Below, one piece after another: positions 44,724-54,044 of a stretch of DNA of 64,000 nt; the stretch's first letter is position 1, and every line of letters begins with the position of its first letter. This DNA is from Marinobacter bohaiensis (GTDB lineage Bacteria > Pseudomonadota > Gammaproteobacteria > Pseudomonadales > Oleiphilaceae): contig NZ_QGEH01000002.1 of NCBI RefSeq assembly GCF_003258515.1, forward strand, positions 248,001 to 312,000. The letters are read 5' to 3'. A model generated the notes under the pieces. That model was not told the origin of the DNA. It saw only the letters and a program-made list of their open reading frames with translations, and did no database searches. A program made the position numbers and the translations under genes.

Positions 44724-47498
44724 CTAGAGCGCGGACTCGTAGGGGGATGACATCACCTGGTCGCGACCGTTGGCCTTGGCCAGATAGAGCAGCTCGTCGA
44801 GACGCTTGAAGGCCTGCGCCATGGGCTCATCGAGTTCGACCTCCACCACCCCGAAACTGGCGGTCACACGTCCCGGGAAGGGCATGGCACGCTGGCGTAG
44901 CTGGTCCCGCAGCAACTCCGCCAGGCGCCGCGCACCGTCCAGCTCGGTGTTTTCGCACAGCACCAGGAACTCCTCGCCGCCCAGCCGGTACACCACATCG
45001 GTGGAACGCACCTCGCTGCGCAGCAGGCGCCCCAGGGACACCAGCACCTCGTCGCCGACATCGTGCCCATGGGCATCGTTGACGGTCTTGAAGTGGTCGA
45101 TATCCAGCAGGATCATCGAGAAGGCCTCCTCCTGGCGCCGATAGCGCGCCATCTCGCGCTTCCAGTAGCTCTCCAGATGGCGCCGGTTGAACGCGCCGGT
45201 CAGCGGATCGATGGTCGCCTGTTCGCGCAGCTGGAACTCCAGCTTCTTGATCTCGGAGATGTCGGAGATGTAGCCATGCCAGACGGTGCCGCCGTCCGGC
45301 GTTCGCCGGGGCGTGGATTCGCCCCGCAGCCAGCGCTCGCCGTAGGACGGCAGCCTGACACGGAACTCCGAGACCCAGGGCACCAGCTGTTTGGCGGATT
45401 TGCGGATCGAGGCGTCGACCTCCTCGATATCCGCCGGGTGGATGCGAGCCAGCGCCTTGCGGGCATCCCGGTTGGCTTCTTCCGGCGAGATCTCGAAAAC
45501 CCGCCGCACGCCGTCGCTGATGTAGGGGAAGCAGCTGGTGTCGTCCGGCCGCACCAGGAACTGGTAGATCACACCGGGCACGTTGGCGGTCAGGTCCTGC
45601 AGCAGGCGATCGTTCTGTTCCAGGGCATCCACCGCCCGCAGGTAGTCGGTCATGTCGGTGGCGATCGCCAGGTAGCCCCGGGCTTCGCCCTCGCCGTCGC
45701 GGATCTTGGACAGGGTCAACTGCACCTTGCGGCGCTCGCCGTTCTCGCACACGAACGTCCAGCGCTCCGAGGCGAAATGCCCCTGTTCGATGCCCGCCTT
45801 GAGCACCTCGAACCCGTGCACCGTCCGCCCGGCCTGGGCCGACAGCCAGTGCCCCCAGGCCTCCAGTTCGTCGTGATCGTAAAACAGCGTGGGGCAGACC
45901 TTGTCCACCACGTCCTCGGCGCGGTAGCCCAGCAGTGCCTCGGCGCCGCGGTTGAACAGGGTGACCGTGCCCTCCTGGCTGGCGGTGATGATGGCCACAC
46001 TCTCCGCTGACGCCAGCAGGCCCGACAGGAAAGCGTTGGTTTCGCGCAGCTCCAGTTCGGTCTGCTTGACGTGGCTGATGTCCGAGTGGGTGCCGATGAT
46101 CCGCGCGGGCTGGCCCGGTGCGGCCCATTCGATGACCTTGCCGCGATCCAGAATCCATTTGTAGCTGCCATCCTTGCAGCGCAGCCGGTGCACGTTTTCG
46201 TAATAGGGCACCTTACCCTCGATGTGTTCCATCAGGTCGTGTCGGCAGGCGGCCACGTCGTCCGGATGAATCAGTTCCACCCACTCATCGGGCCCCGAGC
46301 CAATCTCGTCACGGGTGTACCCCAACATGGATTTCCAGCCGTCGGAGAAGAACACTTCGCGCTTGGCGATGTCATAGTCCCACACCCCGTCCCCCGAGCC
46401 TTCCAGCGCGAACTGCCAGCGCGCCTCCAGCTCGGAAAGCGCATCCAGCGCACCGCGCAACTCCACGGTACGACGCTCCACGCTGGCCTCCGCCTGACGT
46501 CGGCGATACAACGCGGTGCCCAGCAGGGCAGCGACCAGTACGGTCCCGGTGATCCCGGTCAGCAACACCACGATCGCCGTGGGTCGCGGCTGCCAGGCAT
46601 CGATGCGCTCCGGCACCGCGGTCACTGCCATGGCGCCGTCCGCCAGCGCCAGAGTGTCGGTGTAGGACAGCCCGGCGATCATCGGTCCGGCGCTTCCAGA
46701 GGCCGGATCCGCATCGCCGCGGAAGCTCAGGATCATGCCGGGGCGATCCTGATGCACCGTGGACAGCCACTGAACCAGGTCGCTTAGCCGGAACCCCATG
46801 GTGACGAAACCGCGCAGGGTACCGAAATGACGGTCGGTGACGCCGCGCCCGGCGTCCTCATGGAAGACCGGCGCGACAACCAGCACGCCGGAGGCATCGC
46901 CCGGGTCGTCCAGGTTGCGAATGCCGCTGATCAGCACCGGCACACCGCCGACCATGGCCCGCTCGTAGGCACGCACCCGGTCCTCGAGGTAAGCGGTGTC
47001 CACCCCGACCAGGTTGGCCTCGGGGACGCTGCTCTCCTGGTAGCTGACCGGAAAGTGCCGGGGCGGCTTGGCGACCTGGCTGGCCAGCAGCGCGGCCGGA
47101 CGGCGCAGGTGGTAGCGGAAGTGATAGTAGTAGTCCATGCGTTCGAGGTAGGCGTCGAGCCGATCGGCAGAAACGCTCTCGATCCAGGCCACGGTCATGG
47201 GAATACGGTCGGACAGGCGGGCCAGCGAGCTGAACTCGCTGCGGGTGAGCTCGGACTCCAGGGAAATGAAGCGGCGCAGGGCGTCCAGTTCCAGCATCTG
47301 CCCCTGAATCAGCTCCTCGACCAGCAGGATGCGCGAGCGCGCTTCCTGCTCGAAACGGGAATGCACGACCTCACGCTCGGCGTCCGCCGTGCGCTGGGCC
47401 ACAAATATCGTAAGCGCCGTCCCGATGATGATAACGAACAGGACCGGCCATCCCTGGACCATCGCGCGACGAAAAGCTGGACGCGAACCTGTGGTCAA
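44724..47498 (-). CDS. CHASE-PAS-GGDEF diguanylate cyclase
   Basis: 924 residues. Membrane helix at 15-35, periplasmic CHASE sensor to about 290, second helix about 305-325, a short coiled coil, then three PAS/PAC units (one reading FALEGSGDGVWDYDIAKREVFFSDGWKSMLGY in pieces, others at ASQEGTVTLFNRGAEALLGY and QFLVRPDDTSCFPYIS). A GGDEF domain closes it with GGEEF at 840-844 and an I-site RSTD at 831-834, five residues ahead. There is no EAL domain. It should make cyclic di-GMP, with product feedback through the I-site. The CHASE ligand is unknown. Confidence 0.92.
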   Translation of the reverse strand: MTTGSRPAFRRAMVQGWPVLFVIIIGTALTIFVAQRTADAEREVVHSRFEQEARSRILLVEELIQGQMLELDALRRFISLESELTRSEFSSLARLSDRIPMTVAWIESVSADRLDAYLERMDYYYHFRYHLRRPAALLASQVAKPPRHFPVSYQESSVPEANLVGVDTAYLEDRVRAYERAMVGGVPVLISGIRNLDDPGDASGVLVVAPVFHEDAGRGVTDRHFGTLRGFVTMGFRLSDLVQWLSTVHQDRPGMILSFRGDADPASGSAGPMIAGLSYTDTLALADGAMAVTAVPERIDAWQPRPTAIVVLLTGITGTVLVAALLGTALYRRRQAEASVERRTVELRGALDALSELEARWQFALEGSGDGVWDYDIAKREVFFSDGWKSMLGYTRDEIGSGPDEWVELIHPDDVAACRHDLMEHIEGKVPYYENVHRLRCKDGSYKWILDRGKVIEWAAPGQPARIIGTHSDISHVKQTELELRETNAFLSGLLASAESVAIITASQEGTVTLFNRGAEALLGYRAEDVVDKVCPTLFYDHDELEAWGHWLSAQAGRTVHGFEVLKAGIEQGHFASERWTFVCENGERRKVQLTLSKIRDGEGEARGYLAIATDMTDYLRAVDALEQNDRLLQDLTANVPGVIYQFLVRPDDTSCFPYISDGVRRVFEISPEEANRDARKALARIHPADIEEVDASIRKSAKQLVPWVSEFRVRLPSYGERWLRGESTPRRTPDGGTVWHGYISDISEIKKLEFQLREQATIDPLTGAFNRRHLESYWKREMARYRRQEEAFSMILLDIDHFKTVNDAHGHDVGDEVLVSLGRLLRSEVRSTDVVYRLGGEEFLVLCENTELDGARRLAELLRDQLRQRAMPFPGRVTASFGVVEVELDEPMAQAFKRLDELLYLAKANGRDQVMSSPYESAL

Positions 47499-47602
47499 AG
47501 CCTATTCCCGGGTGGTCAGAACATCATTTGCATAGTAGCACAGCGCCGCTGTGCCGAAGCCTTGCCTGACAGGAATTGACAATCTATATTGGCACCGGAC
47601 GC

Positions 47603-47673
47603 GCGGGTGTAGCTCAATGGTAGAGCAGAGGCTTCCCAAGCCTACGACGAGGGTTCGATTCCCTTCACCCGCT
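47603..47673 (+). tRNA. tRNA-Gly (CCC)
   Basis: 71 bases without CCA. Acceptor GCGGGTG/CACCCGC, D-arm GCTC/GAGC, anticodon loop TTCCCAA giving CCC, T-arm GAGGG-TTCGATT-CCCTT. The first anticodon-stem pair (G27-A43) is mismatched. The discriminator T73 is followed by CAA rather than CCA, so the tail must be added after transcription, which is unusual for gammaproteobacteria. A frequent type of island insertion site. Confidence 0.93.
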
Positions 47674-48033
47674 CAAGCTTATCCCGCATCATGCTTACTG
47701 CCACGACACTTGGCCACCCCGGCCTGACAGGATTGCATGCAAATTGCTGCTCCTGACTATTCGGCTCGATGGCTCTCAAATCGTTTGCGCTTCCGCCTCC
47801 TGATACCCAAAAAAAGGCCTGTCCGGGCCAGCCTTCATTTGGTGCATTAATCAGTACACTGATCTTATTTGAGACATCGAACAGACACATCTCCCATTCA
47901 TAGCGTTATAGATAACCTGCGTTTTTAATTATAAAAATCAAAGATATAAATAAAAAAGAATTCAAATTTAAGCGACTGGCACAGCTTGTGTATGCAAAGT
48001 GTCTAAACACACAAATGCAAGCGTAAAGACGCC
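47674..48033. other. AT-rich leader region before the catabolic island
   Basis: 360 gene-free bases whose right half is strikingly AT-rich (around 47900-47975) against the GC-rich surround. It holds a candidate hairpin near 47812-47830 and one MarR-type operator at 47846-47864. A leftward frame from 47890 runs into the tRNA and ends VKGIEPSS, a well-known false ORF produced by glycine tRNA genes. Confidence 0.6.
47846..47864. promoter_or_regulatory. MarR-type operator 1
   Basis: ATTAATCAGTACACTGATC: inverted arms ATCAGT and ACTGAT around AC. The first 16 bases recur exactly at 59076-59091. Stands 170 bases before the DUF1116 start. Confidence 0.7.
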
Positions 48034-49146
48034 ATGACGCATATCCCTGAAAACAGGTACCGTCGGTTTGATACTCTTCGACTCGAAGGGGTGGTCCCGT
48101 TGGGCGAGGTAGTTCCCGATGTCCATGCCCGCTCGCTGTTACATGCTGGACCGCCCTATGCGGAAGGCCCTTTACCCGCACCGGTCCACAACGCGGCCAT
48201 CAACGCCGTTCTTTTCGAGCGTCTTGCAGACAATGCAAAAGACGCCGCGGCCATGCTCGAACGAGGGGATTTCAGGCTGAGTCCCGCCCAGGACTTCGGT
48301 GTCACCACACCGCTGGCCCAGGTGGTTTCGGCGTCGATGCCCGTATTCGTTATTGGCGATGGCGACCGTCACGTCTACGCCCCCCTCGTTGAGGGTGCAC
48401 CTCCAGCCCTACGTTTCGGCTCGCCTGACTCACGGTGCGTGGGTAACCTTCGACTGCATGCGCGTTTCGCTGCCATGGAGCTGAATGATTCGCTGGCCAA
48501 ACATCCCGTTCCACTCGCAAGCGTCATTGAATACGCCCTGGCCAACGGCAACGACTGCCATACCCTGACTGACCAGGCCAACCATGCGTTGCTGAGCCAC
48601 CTGAGCGGTCTGTCCCAAAGTTATCGCACGCTGCTGGAAAAGAGCCCGGGCTTCGTTCTACCGGTGCTGATGGGCGCCTGCGGCTGGCTGTTGCGTTACG
48701 GCAAGAGCGCTATCGCCGCGGGTGGCGGCAATGGCCGGGAGTTCGGACTGCGCCTGAAAAGCCAACGCCATTGGCTCACGACAGTCGCCGAACCGCCAAC
48801 GGGCCCAAGGTTCCCCGCTCAGGTTGGCAAGACTGCCCTTGGTGCAATCGGCGACAGCGCTGTCATCGACCTATGCGGCCTCGGTGGCCAGGCCCTCAAC
48901 TGCGCGCCCTCTCTGGTGAGCGAATGGCGGGGCCTGCTCCCTGATGACTTGGAAAGCCGTCACGCTACCGTGCTTGATGCAGACACCGGAATTGTCAGCC
49001 CCGCAGAGGTGGTTCGCCACCGAACACCGCCCATCATCAACCTCGCCCTGGTCGGAGCTGATCAGGAAGGCGGCATACTCGGTAAAGGCTTTTACCAGCC
49101 GCCACTGACCCTCTTCCAGCAGTTGACGGAAAGGATGGCCCAATGA
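48034..49146 (+). CDS. DUF1116 (AllG/YlbE-like) protein
   Basis: 370 residues matching the DUF1116 family along most of its length: LLHAGPP near the start, FRLSPAQDFGVTTPLAQVVSASMPVFVI, LRFGSPD, YALANGNDCHTLTDQANHALL, GGNGREFGLRL and DSAVIDLCGLGGQALNCAP. The E. coli member is AllG (YlbE), one of three subunits (with AllF/FdrA and AllH) of oxamate carbamoyltransferase, which splits oxalurate with phosphate. Neither partner is present here. Several positions usual in AllG are changed (Q-D-F-G-V-T for H-x-x-x-A-V-G; D-C-H-T-L for E-C-H-N-R), so the reaction may differ. First gene of the island, behind an AT-rich leader. Confidence 0.75.
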   Translation: MTHIPENRYRRFDTLRLEGVVPLGEVVPDVHARSLLHAGPPYAEGPLPAPVHNAAINAVLFERLADNAKDAAAMLERGDFRLSPAQDFGVTTPLAQVVSASMPVFVIGDGDRHVYAPLVEGAPPALRFGSPDSRCVGNLRLHARFAAMELNDSLAKHPVPLASVIEYALANGNDCHTLTDQANHALLSHLSGLSQSYRTLLEKSPGFVLPVLMGACGWLLRYGKSAIAAGGGNGREFGLRLKSQRHWLTTVAEPPTGPRFPAQVGKTALGAIGDSAVIDLCGLGGQALNCAPSLVSEWRGLLPDDLESRHATVLDADTGIVSPAEVVRHRTPPIINLALVGADQEGGILGKGFYQPPLTLFQQLTERMAQ

Positions 49147-49344
49147 CGATCCATGCCTTTCAACGTCACCGAAACCCTGGAGCGCCCCCGATTTTTCCCG
49201 TTCTGCGAGCTTACTTCCGAGGAAAGTTCCGGGCGGCTTGGTGATCGAATGTTTCCCGGTCTCAGGCTGGCCGGGGAAAACCAACAACAACCACGTTTGA
49301 GAAAGCGCCAACCAACGCATCGTAAAACACGAGAGGAACGACCC

Positions 49345-50496
49345 ATGTTAAGTACAAAGCGCTTACTGGCCTCGCTGCTGGTCGGTACCCTGGCATCCAC
49401 CTCAGCATTTGCGGCCGATCCCATCAAGATAGGGGTCTCACAGCCATTGACCGGTTCTGTGGCTGCATCGGGCAACTACGTAACGAACGGCGCGAAGATT
49501 GCGGCGGCCAAAATCAACGAAGACGGCGGTCTGCTGGGTCGCGAGGTGGAACTGATCATCGAGGACAATAAGTCCAACCCGCGAGAGGCGGTCAACGCCG
49601 CCGAGAAGCTGATCCTGCGGGATAAAGTGCCCGTCATCATGGGTGCCTGGAGTTCCACGTTCACCCTCGCCACCATGCCCAAACTGGAAGAGTACGGCGT
49701 GCCGATGGTGGTCGAGACCTCCTCATCGAGCAAGATCACCAAAGCGGGTAACCCCTGGGTGTTCCGGATCGCTCCCACATCCGAGATGGAGGCCCAGGCT
49801 TTCGCCAAGAAGCTGGCGACGTTCGATCCGCCGATCAGGAAGGTGGATTTCCTGTCCGTGAACAACGACTGGGGACTCGGCGCGTCCCAGGAGTTTGAGA
49901 AGATGTTCAAGGAACACGGTATCGAGATCGGTCGTAAGGAGACGGTCGCTCCCTCTGCTGTCGACCTGTCTGCTCAACTCTCGGCTTTGAAGGATACCGG
50001 CAGTGACACGCTGATCGTGACCTCCGGTGTCGAGCAACTCACCCTCGGTATCCGTCAGGCGGCGGAACAGCAACTGCCGCAGCGTATCGTCACCACGGGC
50101 GGGTCATTCCCTGAACCCCTGCTTGAATCGCCGGGTCCGGACGGCTACACCAGCACCCATCTTCTGTTCTTCTCCCCCTGGACAGCGGAAAGCGCGGTCT
50201 ATCCCGAGGTGGCAGAAGGCTTCGTCAAAGCCTGGAATGACGCCGGCTATTCATTCCCGGGGCTGAGCGAGGGGTTCCGTGGCTATGACGGCATCATGAC
50301 GATTGCCGCCGCCATCGAGGATGCCGGCACCGCCGAACCGGAGGCGATCCGTGATGCGCTCTGGGGCGTCGATGTGAAGGGCGTCAATGGCGACATCAGC
50401 TTCTTCAAGGACGGCCCGGAAGGCAAGGAAAGTGGCCAGAACGAGCCCAACGTCTACGTCGTCCAGCTCAAGGACGGCGAAGTTTCCGCTCAGTAA
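49345..50496 (+). CDS. Amide/branched-chain-amino-acid-type ABC substrate-binding protein
   Basis: 383 residues from ATG 49345 (GAGAGGAA upstream). Signal peptide LLASLLVGTLASTSAFA, then the type I periplasmic fold of LivJ/AmiC/UrtA proteins: IKIGVSQPLTGSVAASGNYVTNGAKIAAAKIN, GREVELIIEDNKSNPREAVNAAEKLI, PVIMGAWSSTFTLATMP. Members bind amino acids, amides, urea or aromatic acids. The ligand here should be the substrate of the nearby hydroxylase and amidohydrolase. A hairpin-forming stretch (near 49250-49282) lies in the gap behind the DUF1116 gene. Confidence 0.88.
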   Translation: MLSTKRLLASLLVGTLASTSAFAADPIKIGVSQPLTGSVAASGNYVTNGAKIAAAKINEDGGLLGREVELIIEDNKSNPREAVNAAEKLILRDKVPVIMGAWSSTFTLATMPKLEEYGVPMVVETSSSSKITKAGNPWVFRIAPTSEMEAQAFAKKLATFDPPIRKVDFLSVNNDWGLGASQEFEKMFKEHGIEIGRKETVAPSAVDLSAQLSALKDTGSDTLIVTSGVEQLTLGIRQAAEQQLPQRIVTTGGSFPEPLLESPGPDGYTSTHLLFFSPWTAESAVYPEVAEGFVKAWNDAGYSFPGLSEGFRGYDGIMTIAAAIEDAGTAEPEAIRDALWGVDVKGVNGDISFFKDGPEGKESGQNEPNVYVVQLKDGEVSAQ

Positions 50497-50572
50497 GCCG
50501 TAAAAACCATGCACGCGGGTCCGTTCAGCGGGCCCGTGTGTGACCGCCAGAACCATCTCCGGGAGCGGGCAA

Positions 50573-51445
50573 GTGGACGAAATCTTTCAACATATCGTCA
50601 ATGCCATGGTGCTGGGCTCGACCTATGCGCTGCTGGGCATTGGCCTGACGATTATCTTCGGCATCATGCGCGTGGTGAATTTCGCCCATGGTGAGCTGTA
50701 CACCCTGGGGGCCTATGTCGCGTACGGCATGGTGGCCCTCCTTAAACTGGACTTCTTTTCCTCCATCCTGGTCGCCGCCGCCGTCGGGATGCTGGTAGGC
50801 GCACTCATCGAGTTCGTTTTCCTGAGACGCAAGGACCTCAAGAACATCGATGAAGTGATGCTCATCATGATCGGCATCATGATTGTCATGCAGAACCTGG
50901 AACTGCTGGCCTGGGGAGGCGTCGCCAAGATCATTCCCACGCCCTTCTCACAGGATCCGATTTCGTTCGGTTCGATCTCGATTGCGCCCACACGCCTTTT
51001 CGTCTTCGGGGTGGCTGCAGTCCTCCTGTTTATTTTCTACCTGGGCATCGAACGAACCCGCTTCGGCCTGGCCATCCGTGCGACATTCCAGGACCAGGAT
51101 GCGGCGCGCATCGTCGGCGTGAACGTCAAGCGGATCTACACCCTGACCTTTGCCCTTGGCTCCGCCATGGCCGCCGTAGCCGGCGCGCTGCTGGCGCCCA
51201 TGTTCGTCGCCACCCCGATGATGGGCGACCTGGCGAGCCTGAAGGCGTTTGCCATCGTCATCCTCGGTGGACTGGGCAATCTCGGCGGTGCAGCGCTGGG
51301 CGGCTTCCTGCTGGCGTTTATCGAGGAGTTCGGGGCCAGCTACATTTCCAGCGCCTACCGTGACGCGTTCGGCTTCCTGGTCATCATTATCGTCATGCTG
51401 TTCCGCCCCCAGGGGCTGTTCTCGGTCAAGGAAAGGGTGGGCTGA
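50573..51445 (+). CDS. LivH-type ABC permease
   Basis: 290 residues from GTG 50573 (GGGAG upstream), giving the canonical opening DEIFQHIVNAMVLGSTYALLGIGLTIIFGIMRVVNFAHGE, here split for length. Eight or so membrane helices; the coupling segment is ERTRFGLAIRATFQDQDAARIVGVNVKRIY. Pairs with the LivM-type permease one base downstream. An earlier GTG at 50540 is possible but gives a non-standard extension. Confidence 0.9.
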   Translation: MDEIFQHIVNAMVLGSTYALLGIGLTIIFGIMRVVNFAHGELYTLGAYVAYGMVALLKLDFFSSILVAAAVGMLVGALIEFVFLRRKDLKNIDEVMLIMIGIMIVMQNLELLAWGGVAKIIPTPFSQDPISFGSISIAPTRLFVFGVAAVLLFIFYLGIERTRFGLAIRATFQDQDAARIVGVNVKRIYTLTFALGSAMAAVAGALLAPMFVATPMMGDLASLKAFAIVILGGLGNLGGAALGGFLLAFIEEFGASYISSAYRDAFGFLVIIIVMLFRPQGLFSVKERVG

Positions 51446-51446
51446 T

Positions 51447-52493
51447 ATGAACTGGACCCTGTTTTTCGTCTTTGTGGTTGTGCTCGGTCTGCTGCCCGTG
51501 GTCTGGCCCGACCCTTACGTGCTGTCGGTCATGGGCTCGGCGGGGATCATGATCATCGCGGCCATCAGCCTCAACCTGCTGCTGGGTTACACCGGGCAGC
51601 TATCGCTGGGCCACGCGGCCTTCTTCGGTATCGGCGCCTACACCAGCGCATTGATGTCGCTCGGTTTCAGCGTCGACCTGGGCTTCGGCCTGACCTGGCA
51701 GGTGGACGCCAAACCTGTCTGGATCGCCTTCCTCACGGCAATTGTCGTCACCGGCTTTTTCGGCTGGCTGGTGGGCAAGCTGGCGTTCAAGGTTCGCGGT
51801 GCCTATTTCGTGGTCATCACCATCAGTTTCGCCCAGGTCATGCGGATGATTTCGCTGAACTGGACCGACCTGACCGAAGGTCCCATGGGCCTGATCTCGA
51901 TTCCGGCACTGACACTCTGGGTGCCTGGGGAAGGCGTCATATCGCTCACCTCCAAGGCGGCCATCTACTGGCTGGTACTGGCCATCGGTATCCTGGCTTA
52001 CCTGCTGGTCGCGATGCTGGTCAATTCCCGCCAGGGTCGCGCCATGATTGCCCTACGTGAGAACGAGACCCTGGCCACCTCGGTCGGCATTCCCGTGACC
52101 TATTTCCTGGCCCTGGCCACCATTATCTCCGCGGCAATTGCCGGTGCCGCTGGTGGCCTCTACTCGCACACGGTCCGTATCATCGATCCCGACGTCTTCC
52201 TGTTCATCTACACGGTCACCATGGTGATCATGGTGATTGCCGGCGGTAAAGGCACCCTGGGCGGCCCGGTGATCGGCGGCCTGATCTTTGGCCTGATGCC
52301 CGAACTGCTGCGGGGTGTCGTCGGGCCGGAAGTCCAGTGGGTGATCTATGGCGTCACGATGATCGCGATCCTGCTCTTCCTGCCGAGAGGCCTGGTGCCT
52401 GCCTTTTATGACTTCATCGCCTGGCTGCGCAAACCGGGCGCGGAACAGCCACGCAAGTCCAAATCATCACTGGTCCAGGGAGCGAACTCATGA
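51447..52493 (+). CDS. LivM-type ABC permease
   Basis: 348 residues, about ten membrane helices. Family landmarks: SLNLLLGYTGQLSLGHAAFFGIGAY near the N-terminus, FKVRGAYFVVITISFAQVM, and the cytoplasmic loop SRQGRAMIALRENETLATSVGI. Start one base after the LivH-type stop; end overlaps the ATPase start by four bases. The tail (KPGAEQPRKSKSSLVQG) is basic and probably disordered. Confidence 0.9.
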   Translation: MNWTLFFVFVVVLGLLPVVWPDPYVLSVMGSAGIMIIAAISLNLLLGYTGQLSLGHAAFFGIGAYTSALMSLGFSVDLGFGLTWQVDAKPVWIAFLTAIVVTGFFGWLVGKLAFKVRGAYFVVITISFAQVMRMISLNWTDLTEGPMGLISIPALTLWVPGEGVISLTSKAAIYWLVLAIGILAYLLVAMLVNSRQGRAMIALRENETLATSVGIPVTYFLALATIISAAIAGAAGGLYSHTVRIIDPDVFLFIYTVTMVIMVIAGGKGTLGGPVIGGLIFGLMPELLRGVVGPEVQWVIYGVTMIAILLFLPRGLVPAFYDFIAWLRKPGAEQPRKSKSSLVQGANS

Positions 52494-53299
52494 ACAGCAC
52501 GACCGAAGCCGTCCAGCCGGGCCGCACCGTGCTGTCACTGGACGGTATTACCATGAAGATCGCCGGTCTGGTGGCACTGGACAACGTCACGTTCAGCATT
52601 CCGGCGGGCCAGATCGTCAGCCTGATCGGCCCCAACGGCGCCGGCAAGACCACCGCTTTCAATGTCATTTCCGGGTACATGCCGCCCACGGCCGGCAGCG
52701 TGCATCTGTTCGATGCCGATATCACCGGCCACTCGCCCCATAGCATTGCCTCCCGCGGACTGGTGCGCAGCTTCCAGCGAACCAGCGTGTTTGACGATCA
52801 AACGGTGTTCGACAACCTGCTGACCGCCTACCACCTGCAGGGCCGGACCTCACTGCTGCAATCGCTGCTCAGGCTAACGGCCTTCCGCAAGGAAGAAGCC
52901 GAACTGCGCACCAAGGTGGAGGGCATGCTGGATTTCCTCGACCTGCGCCATCGCGCCGATGAACGGGCAGGGTCACTGTCCTACGGCGAGCAGCGCATCC
53001 TCGGGGTTGGCATCGCCCTCGCCGCCAGTCCAAAGATCCTGCTGCTGGACGAGCCGGCGGCGGGACTGAATCCGTCCGAAACCGATGCCTTCAAGGCCAT
53101 GATCCGACGTATCGGCGATTCCGGCGTGACGGTGCTTCTGGTGGAGCACGACATGCACATGGTGATGTCGATTTCGGACCATATCGTCGTACTCAATCAG
53201 GGCAGGGTCATTGCCGAAGGGGATCCGCAGGCGATCCAGACCAACCCGGATGTCATCGAAGCCTATCTGGGCTCGGGGGTGAAACATGCTCAAGCTTGA
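52490..53299 (+). CDS. LivG-type ABC ATPase
   Basis: 269 residues. Walker A GPNGAGKTT, Q-loop RSFQRTSVFDDQTVFDNLL, signature LSYGEQRIL, Walker B ILLLDEPAAGLNPSE, switch LLVEHDMHMVMSISDHIVVLNQGRVIAEG: the wording of LivG/BraF. Overlaps LivM at the start and LivF at the end by 14 bases. Confidence 0.92.
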   Translation: MNSTTEAVQPGRTVLSLDGITMKIAGLVALDNVTFSIPAGQIVSLIGPNGAGKTTAFNVISGYMPPTAGSVHLFDADITGHSPHSIASRGLVRSFQRTSVFDDQTVFDNLLTAYHLQGRTSLLQSLLRLTAFRKEEAELRTKVEGMLDFLDLRHRADERAGSLSYGEQRILGVGIALAASPKILLLDEPAAGLNPSETDAFKAMIRRIGDSGVTVLLVEHDMHMVMSISDHIVVLNQGRVIAEGDPQAIQTNPDVIEAYLGSGVKHAQA

Positions 53300-54005
53300 A
53301 AACGTAACGGTCTGCTACGGCGCCACCGTGGCGGTGGACAACGTATCCATGGACGTGAATGAAGGGGAGTTCGTGACCCTGATCGGCGCCAATGGCGCCG
53401 GCAAGTCCACCACGCTCCGGGCGATCAGTGGCCTTGAGCCCGTGCGCAGCGGCCGCATCCTGTTCGAGGGGGAACCGATCCAGAACGCCGCCCCGCAGGA
53501 CATTATCCGCCTGGGCATCGCCCATTGCCCGGAAGGCCGGCGGGTCTTTCCCCAACTGACGGTTCGGGAAAACCTGGAGATGGGCGCCTTCCGGCGCTTC
53601 GACCGCCAGGGCATCAAAACCGACATCGACCGCATGCTGGGCATGTTCCCGCGCCTGGCCGAACGCATCCGCCAGTCCGCGGGGACGCTCTCCGGCGGCG
53701 AACAGCAAATGCTGGCTATCGCCCGGGCCTTGATGTCGCGGCCCCGCCTGGTGATGTTCGACGAGCCGTCCCTGGGTCTGGCGCCGAACTTCGTCGAGCA
53801 GGTCTTCAAACTGGTTTCGGAAATCTGCGAGGGCGGGACCACGGTCCTGATGGTCGAGCAGAATGCCTACGCCGCCCTGGAGCTGTGTGACCGGTCGTAC
53901 CTGCTCAGTACCGGCGAAGTCATGCTCAGTGGGACCGCTGAAGAGATGCTGGCCAACCCGGATATCCGGCGGATCTACCTCGGAGGGGAAGCGGCCAGCG
54001 CCTGA
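53286..54005 (+). CDS. LivF-type ABC ATPase
   Basis: 239 residues. Walker A GANGAGKST, LGIAHCPEGRRVFPQLTVRENLEMGA (typical of LivF), signature LSGGEQQML, Walker B LVMFDEPSLGLAPN and VEQNAYAALELCDRSYLL. Closes the importer operon, ending at a two-way terminator shared with the MarR gene. Confidence 0.92.
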   Translation: MLKLENVTVCYGATVAVDNVSMDVNEGEFVTLIGANGAGKSTTLRAISGLEPVRSGRILFEGEPIQNAAPQDIIRLGIAHCPEGRRVFPQLTVRENLEMGAFRRFDRQGIKTDIDRMLGMFPRLAERIRQSAGTLSGGEQQMLAIARALMSRPRLVMFDEPSLGLAPNFVEQVFKLVSEICEGGTTVLMVEQNAYAALELCDRSYLLSTGEVMLSGTAEEMLANPDIRRIYLGGEAASA

Positions 54006-54012
54006 CACGAAC

Positions 54013-54033
54013 GGCCCGCCACGCGGGCCCTTA
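54013..54033. terminator. Terminator between importer and MarR genes
   Basis: GGCCCGC (54013-54019) and GCGGGCC (54023-54029), loop CAC, followed rightward by CTTATT. The 7-bp stem lies between convergent stop codons. Confidence 0.75.
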
Positions 54034-54044
54034 TTACCTTGGCC

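Noticed and set aside
47642-47890. Leftward 82-codon frame ending VKGIEPSS
   Set aside because: It reads through the 3' half of the glycine tRNA; this ending is a known artefact of tRNA-Gly genes, and there is no ribosome site.
49153-49344. N-terminal extension of the ABC binding protein
   Set aside because: It would bury the signal peptide; ATG 49345 has the ribosome site.
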